Position numbers and translations under genes: made by a program. A DNA stretch of 52,055 bases from an uncultured Allofournierella sp. (GTDB lineage: Bacteria > Bacillota > Clostridia > Oscillospirales > Ruminococcaceae), in the NCBI GenBank assembly GCA_944382705.1, contig CALWNE010000012.1, positions 1 through 52,055 of the forward strand. Reading direction: 5' to 3'. Below are positions 24,801 through 33,070 of the stretch, one piece after another (positions within the stretch are counted from its first letter, which is position 1; each line of letters begins with the position of its first letter). The notes under the pieces were generated by a model. It had not been told where the DNA came from. It saw nothing but the letters and a program-made list of their open reading frames with translations, and did not search any database.

Positions 24801-24875
24801 CACTGCCAGCAACAGTAGTAAAAACACAGTGATTTGAGTAAAGGCGCTGCGCCGCCCTGGCTTGAATATCTTCAC
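21855..24875 (-). CDS. Membrane GGDEF-EAL protein with extracellular sensor (cyclic-di-GMP turnover)
   Basis: A 1006-residue signalling protein. Membrane span 1 is at 13-37; an extracellular region of about 345 residues resembles a double-Cache sensor (GAFVVFTD, TYGLVGVEITVDYIRTL); span 2 is at 384-406, then a HAMP-like linker (407-460), a PAS-like part (465-560), GGDEF (575-735) and EAL (750-990). In the cyclase domain the signature reads SGDEF (651-655) and the inhibitory RxxD site is absent. The EAL domain keeps its catalytic set: EALMR (781-785), FINS, MELTE, DDFGSGYS (894-901), KLD, EGVE and QGYLLG. Phosphodiesterase activity is therefore likely and cyclase activity uncertain. It is a single-gene unit with a strong promoter and a folded 120-nt leader. 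The sensed ligand is unknown. Confidence 0.92.
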   Translation of the reverse strand: MKIFKPGRRSAFTQITVFLLLLLAVQCALFMGFLIFGGTIDQMRTDAINSLWQHTEQRKNYIQNRMIQHWSDFYLVQKRMNDSIEGYLQRNQMSTQDLQVNDEKTNYLLEKISPYIIEMTRQNKVTGAFVVFTDVTQTNQNTEGGLKECKPGVYIRDLNPDQNPEDFSDLLVKYGPSQMIKQLNITADEGWQPCFQASWLNSLFYNPQEMSAQSAFSNLRDMGYWTPLIKGGSDGQDICVVYTQPLVDSTGHTYGLVGVEITVDYIRTLLPSNELRSTQKGSYLLATHVPENPEGEYQIVALNGTQMQESFQVGSIVHLSQAMVEGAEDFYFVSTVNGESVQDVYYASVHPLEIYSTDSPFTQEQWVLLGVMEQDSLFSFANQTIQSLGVIASVTLLVGTLICALSGRRFSRPLRRLARQVRGMDPSKPVALSHTGIAEVDDLADAVELLSRNVAESAGRISRIIRTADLSLAVFRVSCNGPHQVDYTENMFQLFEQPTPDQPLTLSQFKSFWESIQPLAVEQGENSIVYHLHPGQPRERWLRCKISRRGQDVLGVVLDITESRLKQRRIEYERDYDALTDLLNRRAFQNRLQQLQDNPDLGIAAMVMMDLDNLKYVNDTFGHDYGDAYIQCMGQVLRCFSGPNTLCGRISGDEFYVFAYGYKTQEELAQRLNQLQKAIQQASITLPDHQSYRLRASAGVAWYPRDAANLKELQRYADFAMYQIKHGTKGTCGGFDRQAYNRTATVIYNSGELNRILEQKALDYAFQPIVSCTDGSVLAYEALMRPRSNVLANPMDFIQAARLQSKLFEVDILTWKLASQSFFEQSPQGETLLFINSIPNWAVTSEVDQAYRKQFGHQLHRIVMELTEGDELDNDITQKKKQAAVDAGIRIALDDFGSGYSTDAVLLKTKPDFVKLDMSLIRDIDQDNHKFTLVRNLVELCHSMGSKVVAEGVETEGELRTLMTLQADYVQGYLLGRPAFQLSQPSQDLQQRIQVWNEQLQTYGSL

Positions 24876-25001
24876 GGATTCATCCCTTCTGTGATGTTAT
24901 TTGGTCACCCGTTTTCTTCGTTTTTGCCTTCCTCTAGCTTAAAGGGCAGGCAACGGTGCCGGAGACCGTGGGGTCGAGCCCCATTTTTGCAAGTCTTTTC
25001 T

Positions 25002-25030
25002 ATTATACGGTCTCAACATGCCTGCGTCAA
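25002..25030 (-). promoter_or_regulatory. Promoter of the GGDEF-EAL gene
   Basis: Minus strand TTGACG (25025-25030), 17 nt, TATAAT (25002-25007). The leader (about 24995-24876) can form GGGG/CCCC, CGG/CCG and TGCCT/AGGCA stems. It does not match the c-di-GMP riboswitch pattern that I know. Confidence 0.8.
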
Positions 25031-25152
25031 AGCCTATTTTTTTGCACCTGCAAAAACCGTGTATTTCACCAAAAAGGATTGTTTTTTCTATGCCTTTCAC
25101 TGGTTTGCGTCAAATAACGCACGGGAAAAGTGCGCAAACTGCCTGGCGCAAA

Positions 25153-25180
25153 AAAATCCCCGCCTTGCAGCGGGGATTTT
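25153..25180 (-). terminator. Terminator of gyrA
   Basis: AAAATCCCCGC and GCGGGGATTTT (11 bp, 6-nt loop), with a T7 run on the minus strand, 77 nt past the gyrA stop. Confidence 0.88.
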
Positions 25181-25256
25181 GAATGCATTGCAGCATTGCA
25201 GCCGGACAGCATACACAAGGCTTTTCAGCCCGGCCAATCTGCTAAAAGGATGGGCT

Positions 25257-27812
25257 TTATTCGGCCGTCTCCTCATCCTCCACCGGTTCCTGGGCCTGGG
25301 CGGCTTCCTCCGCTTCCAGGGCTGCCAGCTGCTCGGGGGTGAGGGCTTCTTCCGGTTCGTTTTCCGGCTTGGCCACTTCCTCATCGTCGGAATGTTCGGT
25401 GCGGGCTACGGTAACCACCCGGTCGCCTTCACCCAAACGCATGACCCGGACACCGCTGCCGTACCGGCTTTGCACATTGATGTCGGCAGCGTGCATACGG
25501 ATGATGATGCCATCCTGGCTGATGAGGATGATGTCGTCGTCCTCGTCCAGCACCTTGATGCCGGCCACCTGGCCCAGGCCATAGTTGCGGATACCCTTGC
25601 CGCCACGGCTTTGCAGGCGGTAGTCCTCCACCCGGCTGCGGCGGCCCTTGCCGGACTCGGTAACGGTGAACACGGTAGCGCCGGGCTTTACCACGCCAAC
25701 GCCCACCACATAGTCCTGAGGCTGGAGCCGGATGGCACGAACGCCATGGCCCAAACGGCCCATGCTGCGGGCATCCTGCTCGTTGAAGCGGATGGCCAGG
25801 CCATCGTGGGTGGCAACAATCAGCTCATCGCTGCCGGTGGTAATCTGGGTCCAGGCAAGGCTGTCGCCCTCGTACATACTTACCGCCAGCAGGCCGTTTT
25901 TGCGGATGTTTGCATAGGACTCGATGGGGGTACGCTTGATGACGCCCTGACGGGTGACCATAACCAGATAGCCCTGGGCCCCTTCGGCGGGCATACGCAG
26001 CATGGTGGTGACCTTCTCGCCATTTTGCAGCGGGAGCAGGTTGACGATGTTGGTGCCGCGGGAGGTGCGGCTGCCCTCGTAAATCTGGTAGCCCTTGAGC
26101 CGGTATACACGGCCCTGGTCGGTTACAAAGAGCACAAAGTCGTGGGTGGAGCCAATGAACAGTTCCTCCACAAAGTCCTCATCCTTGCGGCTCATGCCGG
26201 AGATGCCCCGGCCGCCCCGCTTCTGCACCTGGTAGGTGTCCTTGGGCTGGCGCTTGATGTAGCCGTCGTGGGTGAGGGTAAAGACACATTCCTCCACGGG
26301 AATCAGGTCCTCAATGTCCACCTCGCCGGATACATGGGCAATCTCGGTGCGGCGCTCATCGCCGTATTTATCCCGCAGGAGAATCAGCTCCTCCTTGACG
26401 ATTTCCATGGTTTTGGCCTCGCTGGCCAGGATGGCCCGCCACTCGCTGATTTTTTCGGCCAGCTCTGCCAGCTCGCCCTCAATCTTGAGGATTTCCAGAC
26501 CTGCCAGCTGACCCAGACGGAAGGCACAGATGGCTGCTGCCTGGGGTTCGTCAAAGCCAAATTCGTCCATAATGGCCTGACGGGCTTCCGCCTGGCCGCC
26601 CTTGCAGCCACGGATGGTGGCAATGATGGCGTCCACAATGTCGGTTGCTCGCTTCAGGCCTTCCAGAATGTGGGCCCGCTCCTCGGCCTTTTTCAGGTCG
26701 AAGGAGGTGCGCCGGCGCACCACCTGCATCTGGAATTCCACATACCGCTGAAGCATCTGCTTGAGAGTCATGGTTTTGGGCACGCCCTTATCCAATGCCA
26801 GCAGGTGCACGCCTACGGTATCCTGCAGCTGGGTGTAGCGGTAGAGCTGGTTCAGGATGACCTGGGGATTGGCGTCCTTTTTCAGCTCGATGACGATACG
26901 CATACCGTGACGGTTGGATTCGTCGTTCAGATCGCTGATGCCCTCCACCCGCTTGTCCTTCACCAGGTCGGCAATGCTCTCAATCAGGCGGGATTTGTTC
27001 ACCATGTAGGGAATTTCGGTGACGATAATCTGGAACCGGCCGTTCTTCTTTTCCTCAATTTCGGCACGGCCCCGCAGGGTAATCTTGCCCCGGCCGGTGG
27101 CGTAGGCTGCCCGGATGCCGCTGCGGCCCATGATGATGCCGCCGGTGGGGAAGTCCGGGCCCTTGATGTGCTCCATCAGCTGGCCCAGGTCGATGTCATC
27201 CTGCTCGATGAGGGCAATGGCCCCGTTGATAACCTCGGTGAGATTGTGGGGCGGGATGTTGGTGGCCATGCCCACGGCAATGCCGGTGGAACCGTTTACC
27301 AGCAGGTTGGGGAACCGGCTGGGCAGCACGGTGGGCTCCTTTTTGGTTTCGTCAAAGTTGGGGCCAAAGTCCACGGTGTCCTTTTCGATGTCGGTGAGCA
27401 GTTCCACCGCCATCTTGCTCATGCGGGCTTCGGTGTATCGGTAGGCAGCGGCGGGGTCGCCGTCCACGCTGCCGAAGTTGCCCTGGCCATCCACCAGGGG
27501 ATAGCGCATGGAGAAATCCTGGGCCAGGCGCACCATGGCGTCGTACACACTGGCGTCACCATGGGGGTGGTAGGAACCCAGCACCGCACCTACGGTGTCC
27601 GCACTTTTGCGGTAGGGGTGGCTGGGGTCGTTGCCACGCTCGTACATGGTGTACAGGATGCGCCGGTGCACCGGCTTGAGGCCGTCCCGCACATCCGGCA
27701 GCGCACGGGACACGATGACCGACATGGAGTAGTCCAAAAAGGCCTTTTCGATTTCGTCCTTGATGTCCCGGACAATCAGATGGGTGCCCGGATTGAGGTT
27801 GTTTTCTATCAT
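25257..27812 (-). CDS. gyrA: DNA gyrase subunit A
   Basis: GyrA cuts and rejoins DNA in the gyrase tetramer that introduces negative supercoils. The 851-residue product has the catalytic Tyr126 in RYTEAR, the HPHGD motif at 82-86 and the GyrA-box QKRGGRG near 532, which marks a true gyrase rather than topoisomerase IV. The quinolone pocket reads HPHGDASVYD, so the position matching E. coli Ser83 is Ala87 while Asp87 is kept as Asp91. The C-terminal tail after about 815 is very acidic. It follows gyrB by 19 nt and lies in the recF-remB-gyrB-gyrA group. Confidence 0.98.
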   Translation of the reverse strand: MIENNLNPGTHLIVRDIKDEIEKAFLDYSMSVIVSRALPDVRDGLKPVHRRILYTMYERGNDPSHPYRKSADTVGAVLGSYHPHGDASVYDAMVRLAQDFSMRYPLVDGQGNFGSVDGDPAAAYRYTEARMSKMAVELLTDIEKDTVDFGPNFDETKKEPTVLPSRFPNLLVNGSTGIAVGMATNIPPHNLTEVINGAIALIEQDDIDLGQLMEHIKGPDFPTGGIIMGRSGIRAAYATGRGKITLRGRAEIEEKKNGRFQIIVTEIPYMVNKSRLIESIADLVKDKRVEGISDLNDESNRHGMRIVIELKKDANPQVILNQLYRYTQLQDTVGVHLLALDKGVPKTMTLKQMLQRYVEFQMQVVRRRTSFDLKKAEERAHILEGLKRATDIVDAIIATIRGCKGGQAEARQAIMDEFGFDEPQAAAICAFRLGQLAGLEILKIEGELAELAEKISEWRAILASEAKTMEIVKEELILLRDKYGDERRTEIAHVSGEVDIEDLIPVEECVFTLTHDGYIKRQPKDTYQVQKRGGRGISGMSRKDEDFVEELFIGSTHDFVLFVTDQGRVYRLKGYQIYEGSRTSRGTNIVNLLPLQNGEKVTTMLRMPAEGAQGYLVMVTRQGVIKRTPIESYANIRKNGLLAVSMYEGDSLAWTQITTGSDELIVATHDGLAIRFNEQDARSMGRLGHGVRAIRLQPQDYVVGVGVVKPGATVFTVTESGKGRRSRVEDYRLQSRGGKGIRNYGLGQVAGIKVLDEDDDIILISQDGIIIRMHAADINVQSRYGSGVRVMRLGEGDRVVTVARTEHSDDEEVAKPENEPEEALTPEQLAALEAEEAAQAQEPVEDEETAE

Positions 27813-27831
27813 TGCTTATCGGTCCTTTCCA

Positions 27832-29775
27832 TCAAACATCCAGCGTAGCGTACTCGGCATTCTTCTCGATGAACTGGCGGCGGGGCTCCACCTTATCGCC
27901 CATGAGGATGGTGAAGGCTTCGTCTGCCTTCTGGGCATCCTCGATGGAAATCTGCACAATGACCCGGTTGTCCGGGTTCATGGTGGTTTCCCACAGCTGT
28001 TCCGGGTTCATCTCACCGAGGCCCTTGTAGCGGCTGATCTTGACGCCCTGGCCCATCTCGGCACTCAGGCGGCTCATCTCTGCATCATCGTAGGCATAGC
28101 GCACATCCTTGCCTTTGGCCAGCTTGAACAGGGGCGGCTGGGCAATGTATACATAGCCGCCCTCAATGAGGGGACGCATGAACCGGAAGAAGAAGGTGAG
28201 CAGCAGGGTGCAGATGTGGCTGCCGTCCACATCCGCATCGGCCATGATGAACACCTTGTGGTAGCGCAGCTTGCTTACATCGAACTCCTCGCCAATGCCG
28301 CAGCCCAGGGCCAGCACCACCGGCATGAGTTTTTCGTTGCCATAGACCTTGTCCAGGCGGGCCTTTTCCACATTCAGCATCTTACCCCACAGGGGCAGAA
28401 TGGCCTGAATGTTGGAGTCACGGCCCTGCTTGGCGCTGCCGCCGGCAGAATCACCCTCGACGATGTACAGCTCGGTTTTGGAGGGGTCCTTTTCCCGGCA
28501 GTCCGCCAGTTTGCCCGGCATACGGCTGGTTTCCAGGGCGCTTTTGCGGCGCACCAGGTCACGGGCTTTGCGGGCGGCCTCACGGGCACGGGCAGCCTGG
28601 GTGGCTTTTTCGTAGATGGCTTTGGCCACACCGGGATTTTCTTCCAGAAATTCCTTGAGCTTCTCGTAGACCATGCCGGAAATCAGGCTGCGCACCTCGG
28701 TATTGCCCAGCTTTGCCTTGGTCTGGCCCTCAAACTGGGCCTCGGTGAGCTTGACGCTGATGACGCAGGTAAGGCCCTCACGCACATCGGTGCCGCTGAG
28801 GTTCTCGTCCTTTTCCTTCAGGTAGCCCTTTTCCCGGCCAAAGTCGTTGATGACACGGGTGAGGGCATTTTTAAAGCCCTCCTCGTGGGTGCCGCCGTCC
28901 GGGGTGTTCACATTGTTGGCGAAGGAGAGAATCAGCTCGTTGAAGCCATCGTTGTACTGCATGGCCACCTCGGCAATGATGTCATCCCGCTGGCCCCGCA
29001 GGTGAATCACCTGGGGATGAAGCACGGTGTTATCCCGCTTTTTTTGCAGGTAGTCCACAAAGCTGGAGATGCCGCCCTGGTAATGCATACTCTCCTGCAC
29101 AGGCTCCTCGCCCCGTTCGTCGGTGAAGGTGATGCGCACCCCAGCGTTCAGGAACGCCTCCTCCCGCAGGCGCACCAGCAGGGTCTCGTAGTCGTAGACG
29201 GTGGTTTCGGTGAACATCAGGGGGTCTGCCTTAAAGCGCACGGTGGTGCCGGTGGTGGTGGCAGGGCCCAGGATTTGCAGGGGAGCATCCGGCACGCCCC
29301 GCTGGAACCGCTGGTAGTGCTCCTTGCCGTCCCTGCGGACGATAACCTCCAGCCACTCGCTGAGGGCGTTTACCACGCTGGAGCCTACGCCGTGCAGACC
29401 GCCGGCCACCTTGTAGCCGGAGTTTTCGCCGCCGAATTTGCCGCCGGCGTGGAGCACGGTGAGCACCACTGTGACCGCAGGGATGCCCAGCTTGGGCTGG
29501 ATGTCCACCGGAATGCCGCGGCCATTGTCGGTTACTTCGATGACATTGTCCTTCTTGATGGTGACCTCGATGTGGTTGCAGTAGCCTGCCAGCGCCTCGT
29601 CGATGGCGTTGTCCACAATTTCGTACACCAGATGGTGCAGGCCACGGGGGCCTGTGGAGCCAATGTACATACCGGGCCGCTTACGCACCGCCTCCAGGCC
29701 TTCCAGGACCTGAATCTGGCTGCCGTCGTAATCTTCGGCCTGGCCCACCTGCTGTTTGTTGATTTCCTGTGCCAT
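27832..29775 (-). CDS. gyrB: DNA gyrase subunit B
   Basis: ATPase subunit of gyrase, 647 residues. The GHKL ATPase site shows EIVDNAIDEAL (near 52-62), DNGRGIPVD and GLHGVGSSVVNALS. The Toprim metal sites are EGDSAGGSAKQGRD and DADVDGSH. The C-terminus closes with the usual YKGLGEMNPEQLWETTMNP. RPGMYIGST near 34 is normal. Start ATG has GGAGG upstream. A stem GCCGCCCT/AGGGCGGC (29891-29909) separates it from remB but lacks a T run, so it may be a processing or attenuation site instead of a terminator. Confidence 0.98.
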   Translation of the reverse strand: MAQEINKQQVGQAEDYDGSQIQVLEGLEAVRKRPGMYIGSTGPRGLHHLVYEIVDNAIDEALAGYCNHIEVTIKKDNVIEVTDNGRGIPVDIQPKLGIPAVTVVLTVLHAGGKFGGENSGYKVAGGLHGVGSSVVNALSEWLEVIVRRDGKEHYQRFQRGVPDAPLQILGPATTTGTTVRFKADPLMFTETTVYDYETLLVRLREEAFLNAGVRITFTDERGEEPVQESMHYQGGISSFVDYLQKKRDNTVLHPQVIHLRGQRDDIIAEVAMQYNDGFNELILSFANNVNTPDGGTHEEGFKNALTRVINDFGREKGYLKEKDENLSGTDVREGLTCVISVKLTEAQFEGQTKAKLGNTEVRSLISGMVYEKLKEFLEENPGVAKAIYEKATQAARAREAARKARDLVRRKSALETSRMPGKLADCREKDPSKTELYIVEGDSAGGSAKQGRDSNIQAILPLWGKMLNVEKARLDKVYGNEKLMPVVLALGCGIGEEFDVSKLRYHKVFIMADADVDGSHICTLLLTFFFRFMRPLIEGGYVYIAQPPLFKLAKGKDVRYAYDDAEMSRLSAEMGQGVKISRYKGLGEMNPEQLWETTMNPDNRVIVQISIEDAQKADEAFTILMGDKVEPRRQFIEKNAEYATLDV

Positions 29776-29890
29776 TTCTTGCCTCCTGTGTTGCGTAACG
29801 CACCAACCGGACCCCTTGCCCGGTCAGGCGTTGTGATAAACCGGTGCCAAGTCCGCTGGGGACTGCTGCCGGATTGATTTCGTTGGTGTG

Positions 29891-29909
29891 GCCGCCCTCT
29901 GAGGGCGGC
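29891..29909 (-). other. GC-rich hairpin between remB and gyrB
   Basis: An 8-bp perfect stem with a CTG loop just after the remB stop, with no T run. Confidence 0.5.
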
Positions 29910-29914
29910 GGAGC

Positions 29915-30187
29915 TTACCGCTCGTTGATGCCCAGCTGGTCCAGCCTGCCGCAGCGCTTTTCCAGCGTTTTGGACGATATGGGGCTGATGTAGACCGTTT
30001 CACCGGGAAAGTCCGTTACCACAAAGCTTTTGGGCAGCTCGTCACTCAGGGTGACCACCGCACTTTCCTGCTCCGCATGGCGCAGAAAGCCCCGGGTGTG
30101 CTTGGAGATGGTGGTGGTGTCGATGTCAAATATGCCGATGATGTCGTCGGTATGGACCACATAGTCCTGCCCCAGGTGAAGGTACAT
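29915..30187 (-). CDS. remB: DUF370 / RemB-like regulator
   Basis: A 90-residue DUF370 protein (MYLHLGQDYVVHTDDIIGIF...TSISKHTR-like TTTISKHTR...YISPISSKTLEKR). RemA/RemB proteins in Bacillus act on extracellular-matrix genes; RemA binds DNA as an oligomer ring. The gene lies between recF and gyrB as does Bacillus remB (yaaB). ATG 30187 follows AAAGGAG by 9 nt; a longer frame overlaps recF and is not supported. Function in this organism is inferred. Confidence 0.9.
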   Translation of the reverse strand: MYLHLGQDYVVHTDDIIGIFDIDTTTISKHTRGFLRHAEQESAVVTLSDELPKSFVVTDFPGETVYISPISSKTLEKRCGRLDQLGINER

Positions 30188-30227
30188 TCTGCCGCACTCC
30201 TTTCGCATAGGGCCCGAGGGCCCGGTA

Positions 30228-31316
30228 TCAGAGGGGACGCAGGGTGCCCTGTTCCATGCACACCATGACCCCTTCGGTTTTGTGAAACAGACTGGAATCG
30301 CAGGCGGTAACGATGGTCTGCTTGCCCCGCATCCGGGTGAGCAGGTATTCCTGCCGTACTGCGTCCAGTTCGCTGAGCACATCGTCCAGCAGCATGACCG
30401 GATGCTCCCCGGTAATCTGCTGGGTGCAGCTGGCTTCGGCCAGTTTTAGGCTGAGCACCGCACTGCGCTGCTGGCCCTGGCTGGCATACAGCCGGGCTGG
30501 CTGGCCTGCCAGAAGGACCTCAAAGTCCTCCCGGTGGGGGCCGGCCGTGCCAAAGCCTGCCCGCAAATCGCTGCTGCGGGCCTGGTCCAGCAGCTGGGCC
30601 AGCTGCCCTGGCTCGCAGCTGGGTTTGTAGTGCAGCTGCAGCGGCTCGCTGCCCCGGGAAATCTGGGCATAGTTTTCCTGGGCAAAGGGGATGAGCAGCT
30701 CCATGTACCGGCTGCGCCGGGCCATCAGTTCTTCCCCATGGCGGGCTAGCTCCTGGTCGAACACATCCAGCATCTCCCCTGCACCGGGGGTGCGGTGGTA
30801 CTGCTTGAGCAGGGCATTTTTTTGGGCCAGAAGCCGGGCGTACCGGCGCCAGGTGGCCAGATAGCCAGGGTAGAGCTGGCAGAGGGCCGCATCCAGAAAA
30901 CGGCGGCGCCCTTCCGGGCTGCCCTTGATCAGGTTCAGGTTGCCCGGCTCAAATACCACGGCGGGAAAACTGCCCGCCAAAGCCGCAGCCCGGCCCAAAT
31001 CCACTCCGTTGCGGCGGGCGCACCGCCCCGGCCGGGGGCTTTGCTTGCTGCCGATGGTGAGGTGAATGCGGTTTTGCTGGCCCTGATCCGTTTCGGTGAC
31101 TGCTTGCAGTGATCCAAAGGGCTGATCCCGCTGAATCAGCTCTGCGTCCTTGGAGCCGCGAAAGCTTTTGCCGCCGGTCATGAGCCAGACTGCCTCCAGC
31201 AGGTTGGTTTTGCCCTGACCGTTGCGCCCGCAGATGACCGTTAGCTCCGGCCCCGGCTGAAAATGGGCCTGCCGGATGTTGCGGTAATGCTCCAGCTGAA
31301 GGTCGGTGATCCGCAT
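30228..31316 (-). CDS. recF: Recombination mediator RecF
   Basis: RecF is an SMC-like ATPase that helps load RecA on gaps. The 362-residue product opens MRITDLQLEHYRNI; Walker A GRNGQGKTN is at 30-38, the signature region is SQGQQRSAVLSLKLAE (near 285-300) and Walker B reads PVMLLDDVLSELD, followed by the TxCD element. ATG 31316 lies 4 nt after yaaA; an upstream start would run into that gene. Confidence 0.96.
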   Translation of the reverse strand: MRITDLQLEHYRNIRQAHFQPGPELTVICGRNGQGKTNLLEAVWLMTGGKSFRGSKDAELIQRDQPFGSLQAVTETDQGQQNRIHLTIGSKQSPRPGRCARRNGVDLGRAAALAGSFPAVVFEPGNLNLIKGSPEGRRRFLDAALCQLYPGYLATWRRYARLLAQKNALLKQYHRTPGAGEMLDVFDQELARHGEELMARRSRYMELLIPFAQENYAQISRGSEPLQLHYKPSCEPGQLAQLLDQARSSDLRAGFGTAGPHREDFEVLLAGQPARLYASQGQQRSAVLSLKLAEASCTQQITGEHPVMLLDDVLSELDAVRQEYLLTRMRGKQTIVTACDSSLFHKTEGVMVCMEQGTLRPL

Positions 31317-31320
31317 GGAC

Positions 31321-31530
31321 TCAGCCGCCAATCGCCACGGTGCGGCCATCCAGGGTAACCTGGTCGCCAGGACGCAGTTTTTTGCCCCGCATCAGGCAAA
31401 CCTCGCCGTTTACCTGCACCTGGCCGTCCTGGATAAGCACCTTGGCTTCGCCGCCGGTCTCCACCAGACCTGCCAGCTTGAGCAGGGCGTCCAGCTTGAT
31501 GTATTCCGTGTGAATGTGAATCTGTTCCAT
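31321..31530 (-). CDS. yaaA: S4-domain RNA-binding protein YaaA
   Basis: A 69-residue S4-like protein (EYIKLDALLKLAGLVETGGEAK, QVQVNGEVCLMRGKKLRPGD). Members lie between dnaN and recF in many Firmicutes and are linked to 50S ribosome assembly in Bacillus (RlbA). AAAGGAG precedes the ATG by 9 nt. Complete. Confidence 0.93.
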   Translation of the reverse strand: MEQIHIHTEYIKLDALLKLAGLVETGGEAKVLIQDGQVQVNGEVCLMRGKKLRPGDQVTLDGRTVAIGG

Positions 31531-31639
31531 GGGTTGTTTCTCCTTTTGGGGTCCTGGCCGAACCGTAGTGAAGTGGGCTTTGCTGCCCGCTGAGAAGGCT
31601 CTGGGCCGTTTGTGGGCTGCCATCCAGTTGCAGAGAGCA

Positions 31640-31699
31640 GTTGAGGACCAACAGGTCCGGTTTTTAGGGGCGTTGGCGCCCGTTGAGGACCGGTTTTTG
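31640..31699. repeat. Direct repeat and small stem in the dnaN-yaaA gap
   Basis: GTTGAGGACC occurs at 31640 and 31682, each followed by a GGTTTTT-A/G-GGG stretch, and GGGCG/CGCCC (31668-31681) forms a stem between them. The 357-bp gap 31531-31887 has no gene; GCAAATCC (31792-31799) and GGATTTGC (31845-31852) form a second inverted repeat around a weak promoter-like TTGCAT...TATTCA (minus strand). Confidence 0.35.
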
Positions 31700-31887
31700 A
31701 GGGAAGGTCTTCAACGCAGGACGGAAAAAGCAATGAAATTTGCACAATCGTCCATGCTGAGGGGATGGCGGGGCGGGAGTTGAAAAAGGGTGCAAATCCG
31801 CCTTGTATGAATATTCGCTGTATTTTTATGCATGCAAAAGGGAAGGATTTGCCTGTTTAGGTTGCAACAAAAGTGCATATTGGAAGG

Positions 31888-32988
31888 TCAGTCGTTTTTG
31901 AAACGCACCGGCAGTACCAGGTAGATGAAGTCATCCCCCTCCGCAGGCAGAATTTTAACCGGGCTCAGGGGGCCGTTCATCTCCAGACGAACCCGCTCGC
32001 AGCGGGAATTGCGCAGCGCATCCAGCAGGTAGCGGTTGTTGAAGCCAATTTCCACCGGATCGCCCTGGATGGAAGCAGGGAATTCATCCACCACTTTGCC
32101 AAGGTTGGTTTGGCAGCGGACGGTTACTTTTTGGTCGAAGAGGATCCGAAGGGGATTTTTCAGCCGTTCGGTGATGATGAGGCTGGCCCGCTCGATGGTT
32201 TCGATGAAATCTTTGGTTTCCAGCACTGCCTGGGTTTTGCTTTCGGAGGGGATAACGGTGGCATAATTGAGAAATTCGCCTTCAATCAGACGGGATACGA
32301 TGGTGTAGCTGCCAGCATGGAATACAACAAAACGGCGGTTGGCACTGATGCGTACATCCTGGCTGTCTTCACCCAGAAGTTTGTTGACTTCGGTGAGGGT
32401 TTTGGAGGGAATGATGATGCGGATGCTTTTTTCTGCCTGGACCGGACGCTCCACAATGGCAAGCCGGTAGCCATCCAGGGCTACTACGGTGAGACGGTCC
32501 TGCTCGATGGAGAAAAGTTCGCCGGTGTGGGCAGGTTTTTTGTCGTCCTGACTGACGGCGTACAGGGTTTTTTCAATCATTTCCCGCAGAACACCTGCTT
32601 TTAGGGTGAGGGTGTGGTCTGCACCGGGGGTGGGAAGATCCGGGTAGTCGGAACTGCTCATGGCAAGGATGTCGAACTCGGCTACGCCGCCCTTGATGGT
32701 GGCATTTCCGGATTCGTTGGTGCAGATGGTGATTTCGCCACTGGGCAGACGGCGGACCATATCGCCTAATAGTTTTGCAGATAGAACAAGTTCACCCGGT
32801 TTCCGTACATTGGCTTCGATGGTGGTGGTGATGGCCATCTCCAGGTCGTAGCCGGTGAGGGTAAGTTGGAAACCATCGGCTTTTAGGAGGATGCCTTCCA
32901 GTGCAGGGATGGCTGAACGAAGGGTGACGGCTTTGGACACACCGTCAATGGCACTGGAAAGAAGGGATTTATCGCAGATGATGTTCAT
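31888..32988 (-). CDS. dnaN: DNA polymerase III sliding clamp (beta)
   Basis: The ring-shaped clamp that tethers DNA polymerase. The 366-residue product has the three-domain form (MNIICDKSLLSSAIDGVSKAV at the start; LPVRFKND at the end, where the family has LPMR at the peptide-binding pocket). ATG 32988 follows AAAGGAG by 9 nt; a longer frame to 33105 lacks a ribosome site. It is split from dnaA by a strong terminator and the origin region, so it must have its own promoter; I find only weak candidates (TTCACA, 17 nt, TACTAC). Confidence 0.97.
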   Translation of the reverse strand: MNIICDKSLLSSAIDGVSKAVTLRSAIPALEGILLKADGFQLTLTGYDLEMAITTTIEANVRKPGELVLSAKLLGDMVRRLPSGEITICTNESGNATIKGGVAEFDILAMSSSDYPDLPTPGADHTLTLKAGVLREMIEKTLYAVSQDDKKPAHTGELFSIEQDRLTVVALDGYRLAIVERPVQAEKSIRIIIPSKTLTEVNKLLGEDSQDVRISANRRFVVFHAGSYTIVSRLIEGEFLNYATVIPSESKTQAVLETKDFIETIERASLIITERLKNPLRILFDQKVTVRCQTNLGKVVDEFPASIQGDPVEIGFNNRYLLDALRNSRCERVRLEMNGPLSPVKILPAEGDDFIYLVLPVRFKND

Positions 32989-33070
32989 GGTGTTTGCTCC
33001 TTTCGGTGGAAGGGAAGGTGAGAAATCGATTATGAAAAAACATAGTTTCGGTAGCCGTAGTAATAGGGGC

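Noticed and set aside
24876..25000. c-di-GMP riboswitch before the GGDEF-EAL gene
   Set aside because: The conserved GEMM segments are not visible; only generic stems are.
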